Shown one piece after another: positions 35,201-48,269 of a stretch of 64,000 bases of DNA. The notes below the pieces were generated by a model, which was not told where the DNA came from, ran no database searches, and saw only the letters and a program-made list of their open reading frames with translations. Position 1 is the stretch's first letter. Every line of letters starts with the position of its first letter. Both the position numbers and the translations under genes were made by a program. Source of the stretch: Triticum aestivum. Its lineage: Eukaryota > Streptophyta > Magnoliopsida > Poales > Poaceae. The stretch is taken from NCBI RefSeq assembly GCF_018294505.1, contig NC_057813.1, positions 317,381,077-317,445,076 on the forward strand. Reading direction: 5' to 3'.

Positions 35201-36502
35201 GGGCAAGCAGTAGAGCAGAAGCAGCAGCGGCGACTACTCGCGGGAGTAGCGGCGGCAGCTGCTGTGGCTTCCAGCAGGAGCGGCAAGGCAGGTGTGGGCT
35301 GGCGCGCGCTGGGCGACTAAGGCCGCGGCCCGACGCGGCCAGAGGCCTGCAAGCGCGGCTAGGGGCGCGTCAATGGAGTAGCGGACAGGGGAGCGCGGGC
35401 GCGCGAAGCCGAGCTCCCTGTCAGGGCGGCCAACGTGTGGGGTGGCCAAACGACGACGAATTTGAGGGGAAAGAGATGGGGAACGGAGAGAGGAGCTCAC
35501 ATCGAGCCTGTAGGTGAGCAAAGCGGGCTCGGGGAGGTTCCTATGAGGCCGAATCGAAGATGGCAAGCAGCGGGGCGGAGGTTGAAGATGGCCTCGATCC
35601 GGTCGATGTGGGGGCTCCCGGCTTGACCTCGTGGGCGAGGAAGACGAAGTAGACGTCAGCGGTTCCGCCGGACCTCCCAACTCGGCGTGGGGCGATGATG
35701 GCCGCGAGGTCGACGGCAACAGCGGTGATGGAGGCGTTCGGGAGTGGGGCAAAACTGGAGAGGGGATCGCCTGGGAGAGGGGGGAGTGGACGAGAGCGGG
35801 AGTGAGGCCAGGAAGGAACCGAGGCGCCAGGGGGGCGGCCTTATCTTCCCATCGGTGGTGTACGGGGCGCGATGTCGGTCCGGCGGGGACGAGTGGGAGC
35901 CCCGTCCCGGTCGGTCGTACAGGGAAAGAGAGGGAGATGACCTGGGGAAGGGTTGGGCCGGTCGGTCTAGATGGGCTACCTTCGCCTTTCGGGCCAAGAG
36001 GCCCAGGGGGTCCTTTTCTTTTCTTTTCGCCTTTTCTCCTTTTAGGTTTCTGTTTTCTTTTTGTTTTCTATAAAACAGAGATAGAGGGAAAAGTTTGGGC
36101 TACCAAAATACTTTGAAAATTGTGGGACTAGGCCACTTAATTTCTTTGTATTGTTTGGCACTGACATAAAAAGTTTGAGGGGCAACTAAATTCATTTGGA
36201 TTTTTCACAAGTAAAATAGCATCTTAAAATGCTGAAACGGCACTATTTTATTTGCTATAGTCCATCTTAACTTGGAGGTGATGTTGTTTTCCTTAACAAT
36301 CATTTGTTAAGGAATTTTGGCTAAATGATGAACTATTTTGCAGCAACTTTTATGCAACTCCAAATTTCACTTGCAAATTCCATTTGCTTTGAAAGTGGAA
36401 TTTTCAAAGGATATCTGAATCAAAGGGGGATCATGCACTGTTTAGTAAAATGATTAGCTTAATCACAGAGGGTTACTGTAGCATGACACTGGGGGTGTTA
36501 CA
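32286..36502 (-). repeat. 3' LTR of the LARD
   Basis: 4217 bp. It contains a GC-rich block (about 35040-35990) with many open frames on both strands, none resembling a known protein, and a short (CA)n near 34760. The minus-strand sequence just before the LTR (36503-36540) is a purine-rich ...GTGGAAGAGATT, a likely polypurine tract. Confidence 0.93.
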
Positions 36503-39500
36503 AATCTCTTCCACTACAAGAAATCTCGTCCCGAGATTTAAGTGGGGAAGAAAAGAGTAACTTCGGGAGAACTGACCCTTATGGGTTTAATTGTCTGGTG
36601 AACAATGCAGGTAATGTGACAGAAGTATCTCTCGAGTTGAAATTTAAGAATAACATCGAGAGCAAAATATGAAGGTACAATAAGAAGTTTCAAGCGGATG
36701 GACAATCGATCGATACCTGAACAGAGTATGAGAAGGGGTTCATAGCACAGGAATAGATCATCCCTCGGGGGGGGGGGTGGCTCGTGACATGATACGAAGC
36801 CAAATGCAAGAATGTTTCGGAATCAAAGATATACAGGAGAGTCAGGTTTCGATCGTGTGGAACTATGGGTTATGGGCCCATCGTGTGGGTTAAAAGCAGG
36901 AAGGCGCTAAAATTTTGCACGGCCATGATAGCAAGGCAGGTCAGAGGATAGCCTGCCAATTATGTTGGCAACAGCGTTGGTACCAAGGGCGAGGGACAAA
37001 GAGAACCATTTTCCTGCTCGTAATACGAGGCGGACCAATAGGCAAAGTTCTCGTCCATCGGTGGTTACCGGAATGTCATCAACAATAGTAACAGGGTCTT
37101 ACTGACAGAGTTGTACACCGAGGTTCTTACTTAAGCAGGGATTTATCTATGCTCAGACAAGTTAGATGACAAGAAAGGTGAAACAAAACAATGGAAAGGA
37201 AAATGTGATTAATATGATAACCATACCAATGGAAAGGAAAGATGTTTATACCCAAGTGTTAGAGTATAACTTTCCCAAGGAAAGGCAGAGCATGATAGGG
37301 CTCCAAGTATTAAGCCGTTTAGACAAAGGGGCAAGGAATTTATGAGGTTTACCCATACAACGGTGTTTGGATAATTGATCAAGAACAGTTAGCATTGCGC
37401 TCCCAATGTTCTTGTTGATGATCGGAGTACCACACACATGCTTCGGGATAGTGTTGACATGGTTATCGGGGAAAGGACAGACTTCGGATACACAAAGGAT
37501 CCATCAGAACAACTTATAAAATAAGTCATACAATTTCAGCAAGGAAAAGATGAGGATGGGGCCCACGGGCTCAGCAACAATTCATCGAGGGGGCAAGGAT
37601 GGTATTTCTCATCATGAATTCGGTTGATATCCTAGAAAAGTTTGGAATGATGATGATGATCATGACACATTTGTCGAGAGGTTTCATGAAGATGTAATCG
37701 ATCAACGACGACATTAAGCAAAAGAAATGATGAAGCGTAAGGTAAATTGAACCACGAGTACGACACAAACTCGAAAGCAAGCTTGCTGTTCATGGCAAAA
37801 TGGTATGACGAGGAAGATCGACATAAGCTTAGCTCGTCGTCAAAAATTGTGCTCCGGAAAGGACCTGGTAGCACAGTTAAAATTTAGCATGATAATGATA
37901 TAACCGATCAAGCTAGGAATGATGTGATGGAGTATCCTTCCAATGAGAATTCACAAGTGGTAGTGCAATGACACAATATACTTGAGATAACAAGGGGCAA
38001 TACTTGAGGTAGATCAAAAATAGAGGTTAGACATATGAAATGATCTGCAGAAGACAAGTATTTTAACTTGTCTGGGAAATGGAGTTAAGGAGAAACTATG
38101 GTCGGAACCACGGTTACGAATGATCAAACCACCGATACAAGATGAACTTATAACAAGGGGTAATCATTTTTACGAGTAGCTTCCACGATAAGTTCTACAT
38201 CGGGTCCATGGGCATGAACACAAGGGTTCAAGGTCGACTCCCACTTCTTCAATGCATAACCTTTCATTCACTCCTCGTTTTTCAAAGGAAATGTAGTGCA
38301 GATGATTTATCTGGCGAAGTACCAGAAGAGTAAGACTCGTGAGAACTCTCGGGTTCACTCGGATTACGGAAGGCATAAGTTTAACCCATCGGGGCATTTT
38401 TTACGAATCTATACAACCATCAACCAAGCAAAAGATACGAGTTCAAAAGCAGAGTATCGAAGTCAAAGCAGATGATACAATATATCGAAGGTATTATGTA
38501 TCAGGGAAAAACTGATAAGATTTTGGATGTGAAGGACACTGTCGGATAACGACGCAGCAATGGATCAGGCGATTCATGACAGAGTTGATGTGAGTATCAG
38601 TAATCAACCAGATGAAGAAGGGGATGCAAAGGCATCATCTTATATAAACGTCTGAATGATTCGATGCTTGGGTACACATGAATTATGATTTCAAGACGAA
38701 GGATCAGAAGCAGAGGCTCTGATCAAAATATGAGTAAGTTGAATAGACTTAGAGGTGCACCCGATCAAATCTTGATTGGGCAAGAACCAGCTCATATTCG
38801 AAACAATGTCTAAGCCGGAAAGAAAATTTCCAAGGATTAATTGATGATCGTGTGCATTCTCACACATGTTGAATCAATAGGATCAGAATGTTAATCCCAA
38901 AGGATTTTAACAAATATCGCTAGACAAATGGAATTAACCAGAAAGCAAGTATGCAAGAATTCCAAGAGCAACAGGTTGTAGAGGATTTTCGGAAGATCAA
39001 ATAGTATTTCGAAGAATTTTGTGAATCACACGAACAACTGAGGATGAACTGATCCTCGGTGAGTGCGAGGAATTATTCGAAGGGGGGGTATTCATGGGGC
39101 AAAGAACTGCAAGGCAGTAAGCTCAAAGGATTCTCGAAACAATAGAGAATTTCGGGGCATCTTGTAATATCAGAAGCAACTAGGGATGAAGGTACAAGCG
39201 GCAAGGATGTTATTCAAGGGGATTATCGGTGGTTAGGAACTGCAAGGCAGTTGGTACAGGGTCTCGAGAAACATCGAGGAGTATCCGCAGAACCTTCTGG
39301 CGAAGCAAGCCATCACCGATAATGTCGAGGCTCTCCGGGAGGAAGTGGGTACGAGAACCTAATGTCAGAGTTTAGTAAAATGGTTAACCCGAATAGAAGA
39401 GAGATCAGAGTCCCAGAGTATAGACGAGGAATAAAAGATCCTAATACCACCCAATGGCGACGTGGGCCCATAAGCCACACAGCCAATGTTAGTAAAAGTT

Positions 39501-39577
39501 TTTCAGTGACTAGACTCAACTTCGGCCAAGGAGTTGGAAAGGGGGCTACCTACAGGCAGTCGGCTCTGATACCAACT
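36503..39577 (-). other. LARD internal domain, non-coding
   Basis: 3.1 kb with no ORF longer than about 80 codons and no gag or pol similarity seen. It has a run of 10 guanines near 36770 and an inverted AAATCTCG.CCCGAGATTT pair at 36521-36541 next to the LTR. Elements of this type conserve RNA structure rather than protein in this region. That is family knowledge and was not tested here. Confidence 0.85.
39562..39575 (-). other. Primer binding site, LARD
   Basis: TTGGTATCAGAGCC on the minus strand, 2 bp inside the 5' LTR. It is an exact match to the usual initiator-Met primer site. Confidence 0.92.
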
Positions 39578-42500
39578 TGTGACGCCCTCGATTCAATCGT
39601 ACACTAATCATGCACGCAAATGTGTACAACCAAGATCAAGGACTCACGGGAAGATATCACAACACAACTCTAGACACAAATTAAAATAATACAAGCTTTA
39701 TATTACAAGCCATGGGCCTCGGGGGCTCGAATACATAAGCTCGAATACACAAGAGTCAGCGGAAGCAACAATATCTGAGTACAGACATAAGTTAGACAAG
39801 TTTGCCTTAAGAAGGCTAGCACAAAAGCATCTACGATCGAAAAGGCAAGGCCTGCTGCCTGGGAGCCTCCTAACTACTCCTGGTCGTTGGCGTCCTCCAC
39901 GTAGTAGTAGGCACCCTCGGGGTTGTGGTAGTCATCGTCAAAGGTGGCGTCTGGATCCTGGGCTCCGACATCTCTGGTTTCATCAACCGGAAAGAAGAAG
40001 AAAGGGGGAAAAGGGGGAGCAAAGCAACCGTGAGTACTCATCCAAAGTACTCGCAAGCAAGGATCTACACTACATATGCAACATTATCAAAGAGGGGTTG
40101 TATATGTGGACTGGGCTGCAGAAATGCCAGAATAGAGAGAAGGCCTAGTCCTATCAAAGACTAGCATCTTCTGGAAACCACCATCTTGCAGCAAACAAGA
40201 GGGAGTAGAGTAGCATAAATTGAAGTGGTAGTAGTGTTATCAACCTCGGCCAGAGATCCTTTCTCGACTCCCTGTGAGAAAGCAATCCCAGAGCCATACT
40301 ATCCAGTTATCACCTCATCACAATCCAATTCTCATCACAAGTATCCAGTTCTAGTTGTATCGATCGGGATACAACTCCAAGTGTCCGTTACCGTAGGACA
40401 GGCTATCGATAGATGTTTTCTTCCCTGCAGGGGTGCACCAACTTACCCACCACGCTCGCTTAACTCCGGCCGGACACACTTTCCAGGGTCATGCCTGGCC
40501 TCGGCCAAACAATACGCCGCAACCCCACCTAGGCTTAATAGAGAGGCCAGCACGCCGTACTAAACCTATGCCCCCAGGGGTCATGGGCCATCTCCCCGGG
40601 AACTCCTACACGTTGCGAGGGCGGCCGGTGAGCAGACCTAGCTACCTCCTTCAACAAGGCAGGCGCTTACGTAGTCCAACCCGGGGCGCGCCGCTCAGTC
40701 GCTGACGTCTATTAAGCTTCGGCTGATGTATACGACGCAGAACGCCCATACTATGCCCACGTGATGGTTAGTGCTATCAGGCCAGAGGCCCCTCGGATCA
40801 AATATCCAAATCATAGTGGATTAGGAACACGCGGTAACAAGCAGAGACTCACAAAAGATGTGACCCCGTTGCCCCGTCTCGAGGACTTGCGGCAAGGGCT
40901 AGGAATGCCCGGCCATGCCTCATAATTATCTCGCGGGCACCCTCCAGATCAACCCGACTCCACATCACTCGCAATTAAGCTCGCGCGGGTACCCCTCAGG
41001 GTCGACCCGTCTTTCCAAGTAACAGTGGTAAAGTCCAAGTATCCGTGTGTCTAAACATTAAGGGGAAAACCCGAGGAATCACCCCCGGTGAATTCCACTC
41101 GATGTAATCATCAAGGTGAACGTAAGAGGATCCACCCTCGAGGTTCACACTTGAGGGGTTGCACGACAGAGCCGTATCAGAAGTGGTTAAGGAGGAAATC
41201 ACCCTCGATGACCACGACCGAATAGCTACACTACAGGTCAACATCAGAAGTGTTGTAGAGGTCTCACCCTCGGCACTCAATAGTAACACTGCAGAGTCGA
41301 GCAACGAAGGGGCGTGATGTGACGTGAGGTGTCGGGTCCTGGTCTTCGATCCGGTTGATCGGGCCTTCTGATAATCCAGCGGGGCAGTCGAGTGAAGTGG
41401 GGGGGGGGTCACTGATGGGTCTCTAACCAACCTATACTAAGCAGTTTAGGATAAGCAGGTAAGGTACAACAGCAGATACAAAAGCAGGCTATGCATCAGA
41501 ATAGGAGCAATCAATAACAGTAGCAAAATCTAATGCCAGCATAAAAGAATGGAATGGGCGATATCGGGATCATCAAAGGGGGGGCTTGCCTGATTGCTCT
41601 GGCAAGGAGGGGTCATCGTCGACGTAGTCGATCACAGGGGCAACATCGGTCTTGGGGTCTACCGGAGAGAAGAGGGGGAAGAAACAGTAAATATAAAGCA
41701 AACATAGCATCACAAAGCATAACGTGGCAATAAGTTGTGCCGGGTGTGACCTAACGTATGGCTACACGATATAGGTGAAGGGGGAATTCAACCGGGAATG
41801 TTTTCCCGGTTCCGGACCTGTGTCACATAGATGACCGGAGGGGGAATGTTCCATGTTCAGATAGTTAGAGGCATCTGACAGGTAAACGGACCATGTATTC
41901 GGATTCACCTCGTCGTTCTGAGCAACTTTCATGTAGAAAACATTTTCATCCGAGATACTGTTTACTTTCTATGAATTTTCAAAGTTTTAAAACATTTTCT
42001 GGATTTCTGGAATATATCTAAATTCGAATTTAAATAGTGCATTACTTTTTATACACACACACACACAGCTAGCCTATTAGAATGACAGTGGGGTCCAGTG
42101 GCTGAGTCAGCATACAGAGTCAGCAAGTCCACAGTCAATGTTTGACCTGGTCAAAGTGTGAATAGTGGCCGTGGGGCCTACTTGTCATTGACTACTATTT
42201 TAACTAAAGGGGGATATAGTGTGAGGGACCACCTGTCAGAAACACATTAGGCTATTTAACATAAGAAGTAGCAGCCCTAAACTAATCTAATTAGCACTAA
42301 CTAATCTGGATAGGGCCGGCCTCATACCCAGAATACACGCACGCACACCACACAAGGCCATGGCAGAGAGTCAGCCGGCCACCAGGCCGTGCCCACGCAC
42401 GGGCGCACCTAGGGGCGCCGGTGGCTGAACCTGCAACGGCAATAGCATGCGGCGGTGCTAGCAGCATGATAACAGGCAGCAGGAAGTGGCACTAGTAGGG

Positions 42501-43802
42501 GCAAGCAGTAGAGCAGAAGCAGCAGCGGCGACTACTCGCGAGAGTAGCGGCGGCAGCTGCTGTGGCTTCCAGCAGGAGCGGCAAGGCAGGTGTGGGCTAG
42601 CGCGCGCTGGGCGACCAAGGCCGCGGCCCGACGCGGCCAGAGGCCTGCAAGCGCGGCTAGGGGCGCGTCAATGGAGCAGCGGACAGGGGAGCGCGGGCGC
42701 GCGAAGCCGAGCTCCGTGTCAGGGCGGCCAACGTGTGGGGCGGCCAAACGACGACGAATTTGAGGGGAAAGAGATGGGGAATGGAGAGAGGAGCTCACCT
42801 CGAGCCTGTAGGTGAGCAAAGCGGGCTCAGGGAGGTTTCGATGAGGCCGAATCGAAGACGGCAAGCAGCAGGGCGGAGGTTGAAGATGACCTCGATCCGG
42901 TCGATGTGGGGGCTCCCGGCTTGACCTCGTGGGCGAGGAAGACGAAGTAGACGACAGCGGTTCCGCCGGACCTCCCAGCTCGGCGTGGGGGCGATGATGG
43001 CCGCGAGGTCGACGGCAACAGCGGCGACGGAGGCGTTCGGGAGTGGGGCGAAACTGGAGAGGGGATCACCTGGGAGAGGGGGGGAGTGGATGAGAGCGGG
43101 AGTGAGGCCAGGGAGGAACCGAGGCACCAGGGGGGCGGCCTTATCTTCCCATCGGTGGTGTACGGGGCACGGTGCCGGTCCGGCGGGGACGAGCGGGAGC
43201 CCCGTCCCGGTCGATCGTACAGGGAAAGAGAGGGAGATGACCTGGGGAAGGGTTGGGCCGGTCGGTCTAGTTGGGCTACCTTCGCCTTTCGGGCCAAGGG
43301 GCCCAGGGGGTCCTTTTCTTTTCTTTTCGCCTTTTCTCCTTTTAGGTTTCTATTTTCTTTTTGTTTTCTGTAAAACAGAGATAGAGGGAAAAGTTTGGGC
43401 TACCAAAATACTTTGAAAATTGTGGGACTAGGCCACTTAATTTCTTTGTATTGTTTGGCACTGACATAAAAAGTTTGAGGGGCAACTAAATTCATTTGGA
43501 TTTTTCACAAGTAAAATAGCATCTTAAAATCATGAAACGACACTGTTTTATTTGCTATAGTCCATCTTAACTTGGAGGTGATGTTGTTTTCCTTAACAAA
43601 CATTTGTTAAGGAATTTTGGCTAAATGATGAACTATTTTGCAGCAACTTTTATGCAACTCCAAATTTCACTTGCAAATTCCATTTGCTTTGAAAGTGGAA
43701 TTTTCAAAGGATATCTGAATCAAAGGGGGATCACGCACTGTTTAGTAAAATGATTAGCTTAATCACAGAGGGTTACTGTAGCATGACACTGGGGGTGTTA
43801 CA
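39578..43802 (-). repeat. 5' LTR of the LARD
   Basis: 4225 bp, the pair of 32286-36502. Differences are scattered substitutions plus small length changes, for example an extra CA unit near 42060 and longer G runs near 41400. Confidence 0.93.
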
Positions 43803-43807
43803 CGGCT
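43803..43807. repeat. LARD target-site duplication, right (cggct)
   Basis: Identical to 32281-32285. Confidence 0.92.
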
Positions 43808-44283
43808 GAACTGCCAGGACGACGAGATTGACGACGGATCCTCATCCGGGGAGGTGGATGAGGGATGTCAAGTTTTTGCGGTGGACGACGTTGTGGGGGA
43901 AGAGGCTTCGGTTGGGCAGCAGTGAGGTGGCGGATGGAGGAGGGTAGGGTTTCGCGGATGGAGCAGAGAAGTTATGGCGGCCTGGGATTTTGAATGGCAA
44001 AAAGGAGGCGATGGGAGGGGGAACCATGACTTAGGGACGCGCTTGTCCAAAATGCAGGGTGTGTTACAAAAATACCCCCATCGATTTGAACTAGCGGCCC
44101 TTTTGGCTCAGGGTTAGAAGGGGGATTTCGTGTGTCAGGATTTGGCAACTGGAGGGAGTTTTGGTGCGCGTTGTAATTTCAGGATAGCAAGGCGTGGGTT
44201 GTGAAGGCGCGAGTTTTGGGAGCACGACAACTGAATTTTCGGGATAACAAGGCTGGTTGAATTTTAGGGACAAACCTAACATA
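43808..44283 (-). other. 5' leader and first-exon part of the CACTA gene
   Basis: On the minus strand this reads as a plant 5' region: a CGAAACCCTACCCTCCTCC-like leader near 43940, short frames, then the sequence that joins 32285 across the LARD to form the first repeated exon block. To its right, two related words (ttcaggatagcaaggc near 44180 and ttcgggataacaaggc near 44238) may be leftover subterminal repeats. A CACTA inverted terminus was not found here. Confidence 0.4.
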
Positions 44284-45375
44284 TAATAATGTACGTACCA
44301 AATTAATTCGCACTTCCCTCAATGAAAGAAAAAACAAAAAAAATTAAAACTATTCACACCACACAAAGAGAGAGTCTTGTCCCGTTTTACTGTACAAATG
44401 CTATTCAAAGCTATGAATCCATGTTATGTCCAATTATATTTTCTACTGGTTGTATAATGCATGTAACCTACTCATATGAACATTTTAGTGCATTCCAAAT
44501 GTCTATACTACCGCTGCAATTTGAAAATTTGAATTTGTTTCTCTATTTGAATAAGAATCTACAATCATGATTCTTGCCAACTTAAACCAACACTCATGTA
44601 TTATCTTAACAACACACCACATGATTACTATAGAGATAGATATGAACTATGTGTACTATATGAACTCGAATTTGAAATTTTGAATACACTTGATGTTAAT
44701 TCCAAATAATAGTACATTTGATGTACTAACTAGATCTTCATAATCTAAACCATGTTTCATATGTACATTGTGTTTATCACATAAAGTATAGTGCCCCGCC
44801 CCTACATTATGACAAGTATTTAGCCCTGAGCTGCAAAAGCCACACGTTATCACAAATTCAAAGAAATGTTCTATATATTAAATGTAGTATAACATGTTCA
44901 TAACCATACCATGTGTATCACCATTATATATATTCATGCATGCGTCGGTATAAAACACAATGATATCTTCTTCAAAAATCCGAATCCACTTTTATAATGA
45001 ACTACGATCTCTATTCGTCTTTTACACCCACACAATCCTCTTATCTTTGTAGCTAGCGCTAACTTTCTCTCGTGCATGCACACTCCCGCCTCCCTCTCAC
45101 CCTCCCTCAGCATTCTCTAGCTCCATCGCGCACATTCGTCATTTCACTTTAGGTCGTTCACCCATGGTGTGTGTGTAGGCCCCCCAGCTCCTTCTTTCCG
45201 GCACACACCATCGATATACCTCTCTAGCCAGGTGTGCCTACCACAAACACAAGATTTCCCTCTTCTCTTCTCACCATCCATGCCTCACTCCCGCCCTCTT
45301 TTCATCAATCTAATACTCGCACACTCCTCCCCCCTCGATATAGTAGGCCTCTCGCACCACCTCATAGTTGCATCC

Positions 45376-45440
<65 letters not shown>
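45376..45440. repeat. Compound microsatellite (CT)n(TA)n
   Basis: About 20 bp of CT repeat followed by about 45 bp of TA repeat. A (GC)n(CA)n stretch lies at about 46108-46127. Confidence 0.97.
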
Positions 45441-45441
<1 letters not shown>

Positions 45442-46610
45442 TTCTCTCTGCATCTTATTTGCTTCTAACACATACATGCATGTATACCAATCGATCTCCC
45501 TACATATACCTAGGTCGACTATAACTCTTTTTCCCCATGCATTGATTGACGTACCTCACAAGTTATGTCTCTCCCTTTCTTCGGCAAAGGAAGATTGACC
45601 TTCCTATGTAGTTACGTCTTCTTACCATAGCCATATCGTCCCCCCTCATCATTCGTGCATGCCTCCTGACCCGTCTCTCACACGCACGTGCATAGACAGG
45701 CAGCCATCCCCTCTCTTATTGATATTGCAAGTGTGCCCTCCATTTTTCTAGCAAGCCTCTCCCACCATTTGTGAGAAGAAACTCCACCACCAACCCCTCC
45801 GGCACTCTAGCTTTGTCTCTTTCCCAACCTTATTCCTCTCCTACACATATGCATGGATGTCGATCAATCTCCCTCAAAACATAAGGTAGGTCTCTCTCCT
45901 CTTCCAAACATATACCAGCCATTCTACCTCTATAGTTAGGTCCCTGCCCCCTCCCCCCACCCCCCACACACCGATAGTCGAACGTTGTAGGTAGGTATCC
46001 ATGCCACAGAGACAAACTGCACATGTCCCCTCTCACGTTCTAGTAGGCCAGCCACCCAATATCTTTGTCGTGGGAACACACAAATTCGATGGCACTCTTT
46101 ATCGATCGCGCGCGCACACACACACACTTCATCCCTCTCTTCGATTCTATGGATACCTCATGCCGACGATACCTGCACTCTCTTCTCGTCGATCGCCCCT
46201 TCTATATATATATGATATACCCAGGCTTCTTTCTCACACACATTGCATATGTTACATTTTTTGTTTGAAATATCATCGACACATATTCCCTGTCTATCTC
46301 TCACGCACCCCCCAAAAAACACTCACAAACCCACACACTATCTCTCTATAGGTTTGTATCTCTCTCACACAGACCCACGTAGGTAGTGTACGTACACAAA
46401 GATAATAGGTGCATGTACTTACGCTTCATGCCCAGCCACATCCGCGTGGGTACACGGTGGAGCTCATTTCTGTATGAAATGGCAGCCCACGTGCTAATTT
46501 GAGAGCGTTTAGCAGTTGTTTACCTACGGAGGTCGTGTTCCGCACATGCACGAAACAAACTTCGACTTCATGCATTGGCGCGTTACTTTTAAATAAAGTT
46601 ATATTGCTCA

Positions 46611-47040
46611 ATGGCACGTACACAGAATATAAAACGATTTTATGGAGAAAACAGTAGTCCGCTCCACTATATACAATGGAGCCTGCCTATCGGGGTTTGT
46701 CTCTCTTCAGAGTATCTTAGACAAAGCGGCGGTGGCCTCTCTCTCTCTCTCTCATCGTTAGTCATTGATACGGTCGCATCTTGTCCGCCGGCGGAAAGGG
46801 AGGATGTGCAGCATTTCTCCGTTCGACAGCACTGAGGCAGCACGTCCCGATCTGTGGTACCCGTCGTTCTCTTTGACCAAGCTCCGGCGTGGTAGGGCCT
46901 ATGCCACTTGCTTGCTGCCGCAGTATGGGGAAGATCTCGCCTGCCACCGCCCTCCTAGTTACATCTCGACGTCCCCCAGGTATCCCCTCGGGCCTTGCTC
47001 CACTGCCCATCTTCCCAGGTTACTGCCCAAAACATAGCTC
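46611..47040 (+). other. Gene-like segment, possible first exon, unproven
   Basis: GC rises, and a frame opens from an ATG at 46805 (MCSISPFDSTEAARPDLWYP) to a stop near 47037, with two candidate splice donors (CCCCCAG then GTATCC at 46980; CCCAG then GTTACT near 47018). No domain is recognised and no downstream exon is convincing. It could be a gene fragment or chance. Confidence 0.2.
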
Positions 47041-48264
47041 GTATGGCGTACATTCCATCTTGCAATCTCGTCCTCACACCATTTTTGATAATCCACCATT
47101 CTGCTATCTTTCCCTTATGACATGGAATATGCTTCTTTTTTGTCGGCGTATGTGTCTTCAACCCTTTATTGGGGAGTAATTGTTTCCTTTCCACCTCCTT
47201 TTGCAAACAGGGCTATCCATTTCACCTCATTGCTATTGCGACCTTTTGGTGAACTGGACAAACCACTCTTTTCTTAAGCATGTTTTGTACAGTTCCACTG
47301 AAATGTCACACGGGCAACGTTTTTACATTTCTGTGGGACTGTAAAAAGGGAGATTGGTTTTGCCATCCTCCTCATCCAACTCTGAGCCTAATCTTCTCCA
47401 ACAAGTAGTTAGTCTTAAAGAGAGATCGCAGAGGTGATCGGCTTCTATTTGTGAGTGTTATGTTTCATCATCTAGTTCCACTATTATTGTAATCACATTG
47501 ACTGAATATCTTTACAAACAGGGATGATCTGCTCGATTTTAGTGGAACTACACAGTATGATCGGATTGTGATGTCCTCCATACACCTCTGTCTTGGCTAT
47601 AGAGCTGCGTGAAACTAGCTGCCAACCAATGAACATCGTGGCCAGGAAACGAGCCATGCCTACGAACAACATCGATCAATTGTACTCCATTTTTCTTTAT
47701 TTGTACACCTTCTCACAACTTTGTCTTCAACTGTGATGTGAATATTGGCGCTGATCTGCGAATCATTGAGATGCATTAGCAGCCATGGTAGTTTCATTTG
47801 TATTTGATGGAAGGTTGTAACGAGACAATCTGTAGGTAAGAGGACACATGAATCCAAAGTTGAAACCTCTTTTTAGGGCCCCAAAGTTGGAACCTTTATA
47901 GCATTACAGCACAATTTCATTATGCTAGAAAATTATGCGTACATATAAACAAATCCTGAAAGATTGATAGCAATGCCAGAAACCATTCAACTTCGTTTCG
48001 CCGACATTTGGGACATCCTTCATCCGGCTCCACCTGCCATGCACCAAGATTGAGTGCACAACTACAGGGGAGATTCAACCCGGTTGATGCACCACAGTAA
48101 TAACGACTAGTGAGCAATCAAATCATAGAGCCCCACCTTCGCCACAATAAGTGGCTCGGACAAAGCAACCATCATTTCACTCTTTCATTGAATCCGTTCG
48201 TACTCCAGTATTGACAGAGTGCTAAGTTGCTCCGCTGAAGCAACCATCGCTTCACCTTTCCCAC

Positions 48265-48269
48265 AGTCA
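48265..48269. repeat. agtca next to LTR I (left)
   Basis: The same 5 bp follow LTR I (51343-51347) and LTR II (58646-58650). Confidence 0.85.

Larger units (their letters stand above)
32286..43802 (-). mobile_element. LARD-type LTR retrotransposon (non-autonomous, 4.2-kb LTRs)
   Basis: Two near-identical LTRs of 4217 and 4225 bp (TGTGACGCCC...GGGGGTGTTACA) flank a 3075-bp core without coding capacity. A primer binding site adjoins the LTR at 39578, so the element points to the minus strand. The 5-bp duplication cggct is perfect. This architecture is that of the large retrotransposon derivatives described in Triticeae (Sukkula type), which depend on proteins from a related Gypsy element. The Sukkula family name is not checked. 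About 30 substitutions are visible in the first ~1.35 kb of the LTR pair (near 2%), most of them transitions, so the insertion is fairly young and interrupts the CACTA first exon. Confidence 0.93.
44284..48264. other. Unassigned AT/CT-rich stretch
   Basis: 4 kb with no gene I can support. 44300-45000 is AT-rich. 45000-46420 is pyrimidine-rich on the plus strand, with recurring cctctct.ta...ggt...cccct words and several microsatellites. 46600-47500 has gene-like composition. 47640-48264 contains an imperfect ~73-bp direct repeat (gcaaccatc.cttcac at 48165 and 48240). It is possibly an old unclassified transposon and flank. Confidence 0.6.

Noticed and set aside
35188..36116. GC-rich ORFs on both strands, also at 42486-43416
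   Set aside because: They lie inside both LARD LTRs, differ in length between the two copies, and show no known domain. GC-rich sequence gives long chance frames.
45169..45598. Overlapping plus-strand ORFs of 76-99 codons
   Set aside because: They are produced by the (CT)n(TA)n microsatellite and pyrimidine-rich flank, in all three frames.
44284..46420. A host gene promoter in the pyrimidine-rich region
   Set aside because: CT-rich and TATA-like words are expected from the microsatellites, and no downstream coding region supports it.
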